Of a DNA stretch of 64,000 bases, positions 36,673-45,945 are shown one piece after another (the stretch's first letter is position 1; each line of letters starts with the position of its first letter). The stretch is from Ruegeria marina (GTDB lineage: Bacteria; Pseudomonadota; Alphaproteobacteria; Rhodobacterales; Rhodobacteraceae). The translations under genes were made by a program, and so were the position numbers. Where the stretch lies: assembly GCF_900101475.1 (NCBI RefSeq), contig NZ_FMZV01000001.1, forward strand, positions 186,001-250,000, written 5' to 3'. Below the pieces are notes generated by a model. The model was given only the letters and a program-made list of their open reading frames with translations, did no database searches and was not told the DNA's origin.

Positions 36673-39600
36673 TTACGAACAACCGCTTGTCGAACCGCAG
36701 GTGTTGCACTTCATGCAGGTGCCGTTGCGCACCAGCGTGTAATTGCCGCATTCGCCGCAGGCCTCGCCCTCGTAGCCCTGCATGCGGGCCTTGGTGCGAG
36801 CATCCATTCCGGTCACGGTGCCGGTGCTCAGCGCCGTGACCGTCACCGTCGCGGTGCCGGTTTCGGGCACGAGCGTCTGAAGGGCGGCCAACGGATCGCC
36901 GCCGTTCAGGGCACCGCCGTTCAGCACCACCAACTCCTGGGGCAGGCGCTTGCGCAGATAGCCGGTCGAGCTGATCTGTTTCAGTACCTCCAGCGATTTC
37001 GAGGCCGCGGTTTCGGTCACCGGCGTGACGTTGGACACACCCTCTTCCTCGCCCCGGCCAATGTCGTCGAAGGTCGCGCCCTCGGGTTTGACATGCGCCA
37101 GGTCTGTGCGGTCGAGATAGCTGACCGCCAGTTCCCGGAATACGTAGTCGAGGATCGAGGTCGCGTTCTTGATTGAGTCGTTGCCCTGCACCATGCCCGC
37201 CGGTTCGAACTTGGTGAAGGTGAAGGCGTCGACGAACTCTTCCAGCGGCACACCGTATTGCAGGCCCACGGACACCGCGATGGCAAAGTTGTTCATCATC
37301 GCCCGGAACCCGGCGCCTTCCTTGTGCATGTCGATGAAGATCTCGCCCAGGCTGCCGTCGCCATATTCGCCGGTGCGCAGGTACACCTTGTGCCCGCCGA
37401 CGATGGCCTTCTGGGTGTATCCCTTGCGGCGGTGCGGCAGCTTTTCGCGGTGGCTGCGGATCACTTCCTTGACCACGACCTTTTCGATCACCTTCTCGGC
37501 CAGCACCGCGGCCTTTTCGACCGGCGTACCGCTCTCCAGCACCTCGGCGGCCTCATCGTCATCCTCGACCAGAGCGGCCGCCAGCGGCTGGCTCAGCTTG
37601 GAGCCGTCGCGGTAAAGCGCGTTGGCCTTGACCCCCAGCGACCAGCTCAGCTCGTACGCCTTCTGGCAATCCTCGATGGTGGCGTTGTTGGGCATGTTGA
37701 TCGTCTTGGAGATCGCGCCCGAAATGAAGCTCTGCGCCGCCGCCATCATGGTGATGTGACTGTCCACGCCCAGGAACCGCTTGCCCTTCTTGCCGCAGGG
37801 ATTGGCGCAATCGAAGATCGCGTAATGCTCCTTGGCCAGATGTGGCGCGCCTTCCAGCGTCATGGTCCCGCAAACGTGATCGTTGGCGGCTTCGATATCC
37901 TTTTTCGAGAAACCGAGATGACGCAGCAGGTCGAAGGTGGGGTCGTTCAGCTTGGCGTCGGGGATCCCCAGCACCTGGGTGCAGAACTCCTGTCCCAGTG
38001 TCCACTGGTTGAACACGAAGCGGATGTCGAAGGCCGACTCCAGGGCCGCATCGACCTTGCGCAACTCGTTCGGGCCAAACCCGTGACCGGTGAGCGAGGT
38101 ATGGTTGATCCCAGGCGCATTGCCGATCGAGCCATGGCCAACGGCATAGGACACGATTTCCTCGATCTGGGCACTGGAATAACCGAGATGCTCCAGCGCG
38201 GCCGGAACCGAGCGGTTGATGATCTTGAAATACCCGCCGCCGGCCAGTTTCTTGAACTTGACCAGTGCGAAATCGGGTTCGATGCCGGTGGTGTCGCAAT
38301 CCATCACCAGGCCAATGGTGCCGGTGGGCGCAATCACTGTAGTCTGTGCGTTGCGATAGCCGTTCTTCTCACCGAGGCTCAGCGCCTCGTCCCAGGCGGT
38401 CATCGCCAGTTCGACCAGACGGTTGTCCGGGCAATTGGCGTGGTCCAGCGGCACCGGCTTGACGCTCAGCTTTTCATAACCATTGGCCTTGCCATAGGCA
38501 GCAGCCCGATGGTTGCGGATCACCCGCAGCATATGTTCGGCATTGCGCTGGTAACCGGCGAACGGCCCCAGTTCCCCGGCGATCTCGGCCGAGGTGGCGT
38601 AGGCGACACCGGTCATGATCGCGGTCAGCGCGCCACAAAGCGCCCGCCCCTCGTCGCTGTCATAGCCATACCCCATGTTCATCAGGAGCCCGCCGATATT
38701 GGCATAGCCCAGACCCAGGGTGCGGAAATCATAGGACAGTTGGGCGATTTCCTTGGACGGGAACTGCGCCATCATCACCGAGATTTCCAGCGTCAGCGTC
38801 CACAGGCGGATCGCATGCATGTACTCGTCTGCCTGAAACTCACCGTCCTTCAGGAAGGTCAGCAGGTTCATCGAGGCCAGGTTGCAGGCGGTGTCGTCGA
38901 GGAACATGTATTCCGAGCATGGGTTCGAGCCGCGGATCGGACCATCCTCGGGGCAGGTGTGCCATTCGTTTACGGTATCGTGGAACTGAATGCCCGGATC
39001 GGCGCAGGCCCAGGCGGCATGGCCGACCTTTTCCCACAAGTCGCGGGCCTTGACGGTCTTGGCAACCTTGCCATCAACGCGGTTGATCAGTTCCCAGTCG
39101 GCATCCTTTTCGACCGCTTTCAGGAAAGCGTTGGTCACGCGGATCGAATTGTTCGAGTTCTGGCCCGAAACCGAACTGTAGGCTTCGCTGTCCCAATCGG
39201 TGTCATAGGTGGGGAATTCGATGCTGGTATGGCCCTGCTTGGCATAGTCCAGCACCCGCTTGATATAGGTCTCGGGGATCGCAACCTTCTTGGCCTCGCG
39301 GATCGCGGCCTTCAGCCCCTCGTTGGCGTTGGGGTCGTATGCATCCGCCTCGGCCCCGTCCCATGACCGGATCGCGGCGAAGATGCCGTTCAGCATCTTT
39401 TCGTGCATCTTCGAGCCGGCCACGATGCTCGCGACCTTCTGCTCTTCGATCACCTTCCACTGGATGAACTGCTCGATATCGGGGTGGTCTGCATCGACGA
39501 TCACCATCTTGGCCGCGCGCCGCGTGGTACCGCCCGACTTGATCGCGCCGGCCGCGCGGTCGCCGATCTTGAGGAAGCCCATCAGGCCCGAGGACTTGCC

Positions 39601-40320
39601 GCCGCCCGACAGTTTCTCGCCTTCGGCGCGCAGGTGGCTGAAGTTGGTGCCGGTACCCGAGCCGTACTTGAACAGCCGCGCCTCGCGCACCCAAAGGTCC
39701 ATGATGCCGCCATCGTTCACCAGATCGTCGCTAACCGACTGGATGAAACAGGCATGCGGCTGGGGATGTTCATAGGCGCTGTCGGATTTGGTCAGCTTGC
39801 CGGTCTTGTAATCGACATAGTGGTGCCCCTGGGCCGGGCCATCGATGCCATAGGCCCAGTGCAGGCCGGTGTTGAACCACTGCGGGCTGTTCGGCGCGGC
39901 GCGCTGGGTCGCCAGCATGTAGCGCATCTCGTCGTAATAGGCGCGTGCATCCTCTTCGGTCGAGAAATAGCCACCTTTCCAGCCCCAGTAGGCCCAAGCG
40001 CCGGCAAGGCGGTCGAATACCTGTTTCGACGAAGTCTCTCCGCCCATCTCGGCATCATCATCGGCGACCGAACGCCAAAGGAACTCGGGCACGCCCTTTT
40101 CGCGCACCTTCTTCAACCGGCTGGGAACGCCCGCCTTACGGAAATATTTCTGCGCGATCACGTCGCTTGCGACCTGGCTCCAGTCGTCGGGGACCTCGAT
40201 GTCGTCAAGGCGGAACACGATGCTGCCGTCCGGATTGCGGATCTCGGACGTCGCCGAGACGAACGCCAGGTCCGCATACGCATCCTGCCCTGCTTTCGTG
40301 AACTTTCTATCGATCTTCAT
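36673..40320 (-). CDS. nrdJ: Adenosylcobalamin-dependent (class II) ribonucleotide reductase
   Basis: A 1215-residue enzyme reducing ribonucleotides with B12 and needing no oxygen or NrdB. '[19 protein letters not shown]' (about 140), '[24 protein letters not shown]' (about 460-485, the substrate-loop and active-site segment) and '[22 protein letters not shown]' (about 660-680) are class II hallmarks. The C-terminus ends in a Cys-rich ribbon with [18 protein letters not shown], which should bind zinc and shuttle electrons. Start 40320 is correct; the frame upstream is leader. No other reductase is seen in the window. It is convergent with the mttB-like gene. Confidence 0.97.
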   Translation of the reverse strand: MKIDRKFTKAGQDAYADLAFVSATSEIRNPDGSIVFRLDDIEVPDDWSQVASDVIAQKYFRKAGVPSRLKKVREKGVPEFLWRSVADDDAEMGGETSSKQVFDRLAGAWAYWGWKGGYFSTEEDARAYYDEMRYMLATQRAAPNSPQWFNTGLHWAYGIDGPAQGHHYVDYKTGKLTKSDSAYEHPQPHACFIQSVSDDLVNDGGIMDLWVREARLFKYGSGTGTNFSHLRAEGEKLSGGGKSSGLMGFLKIGDRAAGAIKSGGTTRRAAKMVIVDADHPDIEQFIQWKVIEEQKVASIVAGSKMHEKMLNGIFAAIRSWDGAEADAYDPNANEGLKAAIREAKKVAIPETYIKRVLDYAKQGHTSIEFPTYDTDWDSEAYSSVSGQNSNNSIRVTNAFLKAVEKDADWELINRVDGKVAKTVKARDLWEKVGHAAWACADPGIQFHDTVNEWHTCPEDGPIRGSNPCSEYMFLDDTACNLASMNLLTFLKDGEFQADEYMHAIRLWTLTLEISVMMAQFPSKEIAQLSYDFRTLGLGYANIGGLLMNMGYGYDSDEGRALCGALTAIMTGVAYATSAEIAGELGPFAGYQRNAEHMLRVIRNHRAAAYGKANGYEKLSVKPVPLDHANCPDNRLVELAMTAWDEALSLGEKNGYRNAQTTVIAPTGTIGLVMDCDTTGIEPDFALVKFKKLAGGGYFKIINRSVPAALEHLGYSSAQIEEIVSYAVGHGSIGNAPGINHTSLTGHGFGPNELRKVDAALESAFDIRFVFNQWTLGQEFCTQVLGIPDAKLNDPTFDLLRHLGFSKKDIEAANDHVCGTMTLEGAPHLAKEHYAIFDCANPCGKKGKRFLGVDSHITMMAAAQSFISGAISKTINMPNNATIEDCQKAYELSWSLGVKANALYRDGSKLSQPLAAALVEDDDEAAEVLESGTPVEKAAVLAEKVIEKVVVKEVIRSHREKLPHRRKGYTQKAIVGGHKVYLRTGEYGDGSLGEIFIDMHKEGAGFRAMMNNFAIAVSVGLQYGVPLEEFVDAFTFTKFEPAGMVQGNDSIKNATSILDYVFRELAVSYLDRTDLAHVKPEGATFDDIGRGEEEGVSNVTPVTETAASKSLEVLKQISSTGYLRKRLPQELVVLNGGALNGGDPLAALQTLVPETGTATVTVTALSTGTVTGMDARTKARMQGYEGEACGECGNYTLVRNGTCMKCNTCGSTSGCS

Positions 40321-40848
40321 ATCCCCAGCCCCTGGTCTTGTTGTTCCGTCCCGGCCCTTTGGCCTGCATCTGTCACCGGGCCTCTGGCCCACGCCGGCCG
40401 GCTCAAAACCTCCCCCGCGACTGCATCGGCGATACAGCTGCGTTCCATAAGGAGCTGGTTGGTTGTCAGTCGTCCCATCTGTGCGACGCCCTGGCTTCAA
40501 TACCAGATTTAGTGGCGCAACACCCGGCCCACACAATCTGACGTATGGACCCATAGAAGGTCAACGATCATTTTACGTCTTTGAGGGAAACTTTTCCATT
40601 GACCACATCCTCCGGTTATCCCTCGGTTTGATGTCTTGCGATTCCTCCACAGATTATGCACAGGCAATTGCTGCGCTGTTGCAAATGACCGCAAACGGAT
40701 TTCCGATTTTTCGCAGGACTGTTAGGTGGCTTTCTTGAATTTATTGAACGCTCCATTTCTGCGGCGCAGCGTCCGGAATCGCCTCGCGGTCGATCTGGAA
40801 ATGAAATAGACTCTTTCGCAAACTAGGTACGGAAGCCGAGAAATCGAC
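40321..40848. other. Long intergenic region upstream of nrdJ
   Basis: This 528-base gap holds the leader and promoter of nrdJ (minus strand) and the start region of a lipoprotein gene (plus strand). The nrdJ-proximal part is G+C rich and the rest A+T rich, as in a promoter zone. It contains a consensus-like DnaA box at 40654-40662. I found no NrdR box and no B12 riboswitch in the right orientation. No believable gene is inside. Confidence 0.6.
40654..40662 (+). promoter_or_regulatory. DnaA-box-like site in the nrdJ promoter region
   Basis: TTATGCACA matches the DnaA consensus TTATNCACA. It lies about 335 bases upstream of nrdJ, where the A+T-rich promoter zone begins. In E. coli, nrdAB is controlled by DnaA boxes, so a parallel is possible. 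Confidence 0.4.
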
Positions 40849-41295
40849 GTGATCGATGTGCATAGAATCCTGTTGTTGGTACCGATTGCCGTTGCAGCAT
40901 GCACACAAGATGTAGCGGAGATGCATACGGCTGCCCGATTCCGCAGCGAACCGTTGGCCCTGGCGGAGGGTTTCGAATCTGCCTGTTCGGATCCCAGCGA
41001 ATCCTTCCTTCGTCCAGACAGACATACTGCGCAGTGCTGGATCTACCTGCCGCCCGATGTCACCGCCGCGCTCATCCTGGCGCATGACGGTACGCATGAG
41101 AACCTGCCTCGCCTGGTTCTTCAGATGCATACAACTCCGCTGCCGGACGGGTCCTACCGTGTTGACCTTGAGAATTTTCTGAACGTGCCCCAAAACTCGG
41201 GGCCGGCACGCCGGATCGTTTATGACGATCCCGGTAGCCGTCGCAGCATGGCACGCATGCTCGACGAACTCGGCGGAGAACCCATCTCGAACTGA
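40849..41295 (+). CDS. Putative lipoprotein of unknown function
   Basis: A 148-residue protein beginning at GTG. The N-terminal hydrophobic stretch 'ILLLVPIAVAAC' ends in a lipobox (VAAC, Cys about 18), so it is predicted to be acylated and membrane anchored. The rest is soluble and carries two further cysteines. 'DPGSRRSMARMLDELGGE' near the C-terminus is a helix of no known family. The start could be a second GTG at 40858, which gives a tighter signal peptide. I recognise no domain. Confidence 0.6.
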   Translation: MIDVHRILLLVPIAVAACTQDVAEMHTAARFRSEPLALAEGFESACSDPSESFLRPDRHTAQCWIYLPPDVTAALILAHDGTHENLPRLVLQMHTTPLPDGSYRVDLENFLNVPQNSGPARRIVYDDPGSRRSMARMLDELGGEPISN

Positions 41296-41298
41296 AAG

Positions 41299-41375
41299 TG
41301 GTCGGGGCGGCGAGATTCGAACTCACGACCCCCTGTACCCAAAACAGGTGCGCTACCAGACTGCGCCACGCCCCG
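41299..41375 (-). tRNA. tRNA-Pro (anticodon TGG)
   Basis: A 77-base tRNA on the minus strand with acceptor stem CGGGGCG/CGCCCCG, discriminator A and encoded CCA. The anticodon loop TTTGGGT gives TGG, reading CCA and, by wobble, other proline codons. The T arm contains GAGTTCGAATC. Confidence 0.97.
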
Positions 41376-41418
41376 GACCGTGCGTCTTCCTAACGGTGTG
41401 TTCGGGATTTGAAAAGCC

Positions 41419-41886
41419 CTAACAAGGCCAAACCGCAGGGCCCTGCGAAAAAACCGGATGCCGCATCTCGCTGCCTGCCATTATGCCGTAGTGGTCTGCG
41501 AGACCGCCGTTGATTTCGAGAACGGCAAATACCCCGTCGCCGCCGGCAATCGGCGTTTCGTCATGGGGAACCGCGTTCGCATGTATCCGTGTGACCGTGC
41601 CCGAGGAATCGACAAAGATCATGTCGAGCGGAATCAGGGTATTCTTCATCCAGAACGCGACCCTTTGTGGACGCTCGAATACAAAAAGCATACCCGCTTG
41701 CAGTGGCAGGCTTTCACGAAACATGAGACCGCGTGATCGGTCCTGAGGAGACGCGGCCAGTTCGATTTCGAAACTCAGTTCAGAGATTTCCGTCCTGATA
41801 TGGACGATGTCTTCACGGCAGGCTTCGGTCGCCGAAACCGGCATCGCCAGCAACAGTCCCGCCAGCACCAGAATTGCACGCCACAT
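41419..41886 (-). CDS. Exported DUF192-family protein
   Basis: A 155-residue protein with a signal peptide (about 1-19, ending PVSA-TEA) and then the DUF192 fold: 'SPQDRSRGLMFRESLPLQAGMLFVFERPQRVAFWMKNTLIPLDMIFVD' (about 46-93) is the family core. It is probably periplasmic; its role is unknown. Two cysteines, near 23 and at the C-terminus, may form a disulfide. It is nine bases after the cold-shock gene on the same strand, the usual order in this group. Confidence 0.9.
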   Translation of the reverse strand: MWRAILVLAGLLLAMPVSATEACREDIVHIRTEISELSFEIELAASPQDRSRGLMFRESLPLQAGMLFVFERPQRVAFWMKNTLIPLDMIFVDSSGTVTRIHANAVPHDETPIAGGDGVFAVLEINGGLADHYGIMAGSEMRHPVFSQGPAVWPC

Positions 41887-41895
41887 CGCTCGCCC

Positions 41896-42423
41896 CTAGT
41901 CCTTGATCGCCGCTTCCCAGGCCAAGACCTCGGCTGCCATCTTGCCGCGTTTTCCGTCGATCACGCGCATCGCAAGCGCCTCGCCGGGTTGCAATTCGGA
42001 CAGTCCCGACTGCCGCAGAACCTCGATATGCAGAAACACATCCTCGTTGCGGCCGAACACATTGGCAAAACCGAAGCCCTTGCTTTTGTCGAACCACTTG
42101 ACGCGCGCCGGTTCCAACGGAGCGGTCTTGATCGTCTCGAGATCCAGTTCCGCAAAATCGGAAAGCACCACGTGTTCCGAACGTTCGGGTGGTATGATCG
42201 AGAAGATTTCCACCGCCTGCACGCCTCTTTCCGTACGGTGCGCGTTCAACTCGATCTGCGCGCCATCCGCAACCGAGCTTTGCCCGAAATTCCGAAGCAC
42301 GTTCACATGCAGCAGAATGTCCGGCCCACCCTCATCGGAGACCACGAACCCGTAGCCCTTGGTCGGGTCGAACCATTTCACGCGACCCCGCACTTGACAC
42401 ATGTTACCCAGATCTTCGGCCAC
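41896..42423 (-). CDS. Protein with two cold-shock domains
   Basis: A 175-residue protein when started at GTG (42423). It has two CSD copies: 'VKWFDPTKGYGFVVSDEGG' with 'DILLHVNVL' (about 14-45) and 'VKWFDKSKGFGFANVFG' with 'DVFLHIEVL' (about 106-140). Both keep RNP1 (KGYGF/KGFGF) and RNP2-like motifs that bind single-stranded RNA or DNA. Double-CSD proteins are typical of alphaproteobacteria. GTG has GGA six bases upstream; a reading from 42531 adds a low-quality N-terminus. It is followed closely by the DUF192 gene. Confidence 0.88.
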   Translation of the reverse strand: MAEDLGNMCQVRGRVKWFDPTKGYGFVVSDEGGPDILLHVNVLRNFGQSSVADGAQIELNAHRTERGVQAVEIFSIIPPERSEHVVLSDFAELDLETIKTAPLEPARVKWFDKSKGFGFANVFGRNEDVFLHIEVLRQSGLSELQPGEALAMRVIDGKRGKMAAEVLAWEAAIKD

Positions 42424-42543
42424 TTCGTTTCCATCGTGGTTGGTTGAATTTTTCAGACCCTTGGTGTGCCGGATTTCCGACCCGATTTTCAAGCGAAAAT
42501 ATACCTCATATTTCAGGTATTTGCATTTCACGTTACGTGAGCT

Positions 42544-43149
42544 TCAAGGGTTCAGGCGCTGAATTTCCCACTTGTCACCGGGCTGGGCGCGGCGCCATGC
42601 AAAGCGATCATGCAACCGGAAAGCACCGTCGGCCCAGAACTCTATTTCTACCGGAACCAATCGGAATCCCCCCCAGAATGGCGGCCGTGGCGGATTGGGT
42701 CCCTTTGCGGCAGTAACCTTTGCGACTTCGGCCATCAGGGCGGCACGGCTCGACAGTGGCCGGGATTGCCGGGAAGCCCAGGCCCCCAGCCGGCTCTTGA
42801 GCGATCGCGACGCATAATAGTCGTCCGCCTGCGGCCCGTCCTCGCGCGAGATAAGGCCCCGAACCCGAACCTGCCGCCGCAGCGATTTCCAGTGCATCAC
42901 AAACGCCGCCTTGCCTGCGCCGTCCAGTTCCCTGGCCTTGGCGCTTTCGTAGTTCGTGTAGAAAACGAAGGCATCGGCCTCGATATCCTTCAGCAACACC
43001 ATACGGACATTGGGCAGCCCATCGGCGTCCACCGTAGCCAGGGCGATGGCATTCGCATCGTTCACCTCGGTTCGTTCAGCCTCGGCCAACCAGGACCGCG
43101 CTATGGCAAACGGATCATCGCCGGCAAAAATGCCAGATCTGTCACTCAT
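42544..43149 (-). CDS. pdxH: Pyridoxamine 5'-phosphate oxidase
   Basis: A 201-residue FMN enzyme converting pyridoxine or pyridoxamine phosphate to pyridoxal phosphate. '[44 protein letters not shown]' (about 35-78) and 'VHWKSL'-like '[14 protein letters not shown]' (about 87-100) are FMN-binding blocks. The C-terminus '[25 protein letters not shown]' is the family's closing motif. Start 43149 has GGGG six bases before it and the alternative at 43155 is two codons earlier. It is divergent from fabI. Confidence 0.94.
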   Translation of the reverse strand: MSDRSGIFAGDDPFAIARSWLAEAERTEVNDANAIALATVDADGLPNVRMVLLKDIEADAFVFYTNYESAKARELDGAGKAAFVMHWKSLRRQVRVRGLISREDGPQADDYYASRSLKSRLGAWASRQSRPLSSRAALMAEVAKVTAAKGPNPPRPPFWGGFRLVPVEIEFWADGAFRLHDRFAWRRAQPGDKWEIQRLNP

Positions 43150-43284
43150 ATCCATCCCCTAGAACAAGCTATGGCAAAGCCTAGGCGGTCTTCTGCCCCC
43201 CGGCAAGAGCGCTCACCCTTGAAGCGTTAAGTCCGATGGCATAAACCACAATCTCATGACGCGACGAGAGGCGGAGAACCGAAC

Positions 43285-44091
43285 ATGTCAAATCAGTTGA
43301 TGGCCGGCAAACGCGGCCTCATCATGGGGCTGGCCAACGACAAGTCCATTGCATGGGGGATCGCCAAGGCACTCTCCGACGCGGGCGCGGACCTGGCGTT
43401 TTCTTATCAGGGCGAGGCGCTCAAGAAACGGGTTGACCCGCTGGCCGCGCAATTGGGCAGCGAAATCGTTCTGCCCTGCGACGTGGGCGACGAAAGCTCG
43501 ATCGACGCGCTGTTCGCGACGCTGGCCGAAAAATGGGGCAAGCTCGATTTCGTGGTTCATGCCATCGGCTTCTCCGACAAGAACGAACTGCGCGGCCGGT
43601 ATGTCGACACCAGCCGCGCCAATTTCAGCCTGACCATGGATATTTCGGTGTTTTCCTTCACTGCCGTCATGAAACGCGCCGAAAAGCTCATGACGGAAGG
43701 CGGCAGCGCCGTGACACTGACCTATTACGGTGCCGAGCAGGTCATGCCGCACTATAACGTGATGGGTGTGGCCAAGGCGGCGCTGGAGGCCTCGGTCCGT
43801 TACATGGCCGAGGATCTTGGCAAGGACGGGATCCGCGTCAACTCGATCAGCGCCGGGCCGATCAAGACCCTGGCTGCCAGCGGCATCGGCGATTTCCGCT
43901 ACATCATGAAATGGAACGAATACAACTCGCCGCTGCGTAGGAATGTTACCATCGAAGATGTGGGCAAATCCGCCCTCTATCTGCTCAGCGACCTCAGTTC
44001 GGGCGTCACCGGCGAGAACCTGCATGTCGACAGTGGCTATCACATCGTCGGGATGAAGGCGGTCGACGCTCCCGACATCGACAAGGGATGA
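43285..44091 (+). CDS. fabI: Enoyl-[acyl-carrier-protein] reductase (NADH)
   Basis: A 268-residue short-chain dehydrogenase-type enzyme for the last step of each fatty-acid elongation cycle. '[20 protein letters not shown]' (about 11-30) is the FabI NADH-binding start. The catalytic Tyr-x6-Lys lies in '[22 protein letters not shown]' (about 150-171). '[15 protein letters not shown]' is the triclosan and substrate loop. It is followed by gpt with an ATGA overlap. The 135-base gap to pdxH holds its promoter. Confidence 0.96.
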   Translation: MSNQLMAGKRGLIMGLANDKSIAWGIAKALSDAGADLAFSYQGEALKKRVDPLAAQLGSEIVLPCDVGDESSIDALFATLAEKWGKLDFVVHAIGFSDKNELRGRYVDTSRANFSLTMDISVFSFTAVMKRAEKLMTEGGSAVTLTYYGAEQVMPHYNVMGVAKAALEASVRYMAEDLGKDGIRVNSISAGPIKTLAASGIGDFRYIMKWNEYNSPLRRNVTIEDVGKSALYLLSDLSSGVTGENLHVDSGYHIVGMKAVDAPDIDKG

Positions 44092-44612
44092 CAGCCATGA
44101 GCGCCAAGGACACGCACCGCCTGCCCCACGAAAAGGGTTTTCACATAAGCTGGGACCAGATCCACCGCGACAGCCGGGCGCTGGCCTGGCGGCTGGATGG
44201 CCAGGGCCCCGACAACGGCGCATGGCGTGCGGTCGTGGCGATCACCCGTGGCGGCATGGCCCCGGCGATGATTGTCAGCCGGGAGCTGGACATCCGCACC
44301 GTCGACACGATCAGCGTGAAGTCCTATCACCATCAGGCGCAGGGGCAGGCGCAGGTTCTGAAGGCGCCCGATGCCGGTCTGATGCGGGACGGCGAAGGGG
44401 TCTTGATTATCGACGACCTGGTGGATAGCGGCAAGACGCTGGAGCTGGTGCGCGAAATGTATCCCAAGGCGCATTTCGCGACCGTCTATGCCAAGCCCAA
44501 GGGCCGGCCGATGGTGGACACGTTCATTACCGAGGTCAGCCAGGATACCTGGATCTTCTTCCCTTGGGACATGGCGCTGCAATATGTCGAACCCTACCGG
44601 GGAACCGATTGA
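44088..44612 (+). CDS. gpt: Xanthine(-guanine) phosphoribosyltransferase
   Basis: A 174-residue purine salvage enzyme. The PRPP-binding motif is '[21 protein letters not shown]' (about 104-124), and '[21 protein letters not shown]' (about 50-70) matches Gpt. It converts guanine, xanthine or hypoxanthine with PRPP to the nucleotide. It may be peripheral to the inner membrane, as known for Gpt. The ATG overlaps the fabI stop (ATGA), so it is read with fabI; a start at 44097 is possible. Confidence 0.92.
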   Translation: MTAMSAKDTHRLPHEKGFHISWDQIHRDSRALAWRLDGQGPDNGAWRAVVAITRGGMAPAMIVSRELDIRTVDTISVKSYHHQAQGQAQVLKAPDAGLMRDGEGVLIIDDLVDSGKTLELVREMYPKAHFATVYAKPKGRPMVDTFITEVSQDTWIFFPWDMALQYVEPYRGTD

Positions 44613-44679
44613 ACGCACCCGGATCACGCGCCCCGCAGGGCGCGTTTCCATCCCAAAGGCCACAGACAGGGCAGCCCCG

Positions 44680-45855
44680 ATGACCCAGACCCGCACCGCG
44701 ACCACTTTCGCCCCTCCGGTGATGGAGGCGCGGCGCTGGCTCGAGGGCGTCAGCTTCCCGCCCGACCGACCGTTGATCAATGTCAGCCAGGCGGCCCCGG
44801 TCGAGCCGCCGCCGCAGGCATTGCGGCAGGCAATGGCAGACTTCGCCCTGACCGAGGATTCAGCGCATCTCTACGGCCCGGTTCTGGGCAATCCCGACCT
44901 GCGCGCCGAACTGGCGCGCCAGATCTCGGATCATTATGGCGGGCCGGTCACGGCGGCACAGGTGGCGATCACCTCGGGCTGCAACCAGGCGTTCTCGGCA
45001 GCGATTGCTGCGATCACCGGCGAAGGGGATGAGGTGATCCTGCCCACCCCCTGGTATTTCAATCACAAGATGTGGCTCGACATGGCCGGTGTCCGGGCGG
45101 TGCCGCTGCCAACTGGCTCCGATCTGCTGCCCGACGTGCAGGCCGCGCGCGAGCTGCTCACCCCGCGCACCCGCGCCATCGCGCTGGTCACGCCGAACAA
45201 TCCCGGCGGAGTCGAATACCCTGCCGATCTGGTCGGCGCCTTTTTCGACTTGGCCGTCGAACACGGGCTGCGTCTGTTGGTGGATGAAACCTATCGCGAT
45301 TTCGACAGCCGTTCCGGTGCGCCGCATGACCTGTTCACGCGCCCGGATTGGGACAAGACGCTGGTCCATCTCTATTCCTTCTCCAAGGCCTACCGCCTGA
45401 CCGGCCACCGCGTCGGCGCCCTGGCGGCGGATCCGGCGCTGTTGGCCGAGATTGAGAAATTCCTCGACACTGTCGCGATCTGCCCCGGACAGATAGGACA
45501 GCATGCCGCTCTTTGGGGCATGCGGAACCTCGGTCAGTGGGTGGCGGGTGAACGGGACGAGATTCTCGACCGGCGGGCGGCGATCCTCGACGGGATGCCC
45601 GCGCTCGAAGCGCAAGGCTGGAAACTGCTGGGGCTGGGCGCCTATTTCGCCTATGTCGAGCATCCGTTCGACATCCCTTCGGACGAATTGGCGAAACGCC
45701 TGGTGCGCGAGGCGGGTGTGCTTCTGCTGCCTGGAACCATGTTCATGCCCGAAGGCGACACCGCCGGAACTAGACAGTTGCGCATCGCCTTTGCCAATCT
45801 CGACCGCGCGGGAATAGGGCAACTGTTCGACCGGCTTTCCACAATCCGCATCTGA
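44680..45855 (+). CDS. Class I/II pyridoxal-phosphate aminotransferase
   Basis: A 391-residue PLP enzyme. 'ITSGCNQAFSAAIAAITGEGDEVILPTPWYFNHKM' (about 98-132), 'TPNNPGGVEYPADL' (about 172-185), 'VDETYRDF' and the Schiff-base Lys in 'LYSFSKAYRLTGHRVGAL' (about 231-248) are the fold's landmarks. It groups with aspartate/aromatic type aminotransferases. The donor is not predictable. It lies 67 bases after gpt, and 90 bases before ppiD, without sure operon membership. The frame upstream to 44488 overlaps gpt and is not used. Confidence 0.88.
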   Translation: MTQTRTATTFAPPVMEARRWLEGVSFPPDRPLINVSQAAPVEPPPQALRQAMADFALTEDSAHLYGPVLGNPDLRAELARQISDHYGGPVTAAQVAITSGCNQAFSAAIAAITGEGDEVILPTPWYFNHKMWLDMAGVRAVPLPTGSDLLPDVQAARELLTPRTRAIALVTPNNPGGVEYPADLVGAFFDLAVEHGLRLLVDETYRDFDSRSGAPHDLFTRPDWDKTLVHLYSFSKAYRLTGHRVGALAADPALLAEIEKFLDTVAICPGQIGQHAALWGMRNLGQWVAGERDEILDRRAAILDGMPALEAQGWKLLGLGAYFAYVEHPFDIPSDELAKRLVREAGVLLLPGTMFMPEGDTAGTRQLRIAFANLDRAGIGQLFDRLSTIRI

Positions 45856-45945
45856 CCTTGCCCACCGGTGCCGCCCGGCGTATTCAGTGCGGCAATCAAC
45901 GAGGCATGGCAGAACCGCCAGACCAAGCCGCAACAAGGGGGCGAC

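Noticed and set aside
40401-40435. CCCCCGCGACTGC resembles the core of a B12 riboswitch upstream of nrdJ
   Set aside because: It is on the + strand, opposite to nrdJ, and the flanking B12-riboswitch parts (GGGAA and GCCACTG blocks in order) are missing.
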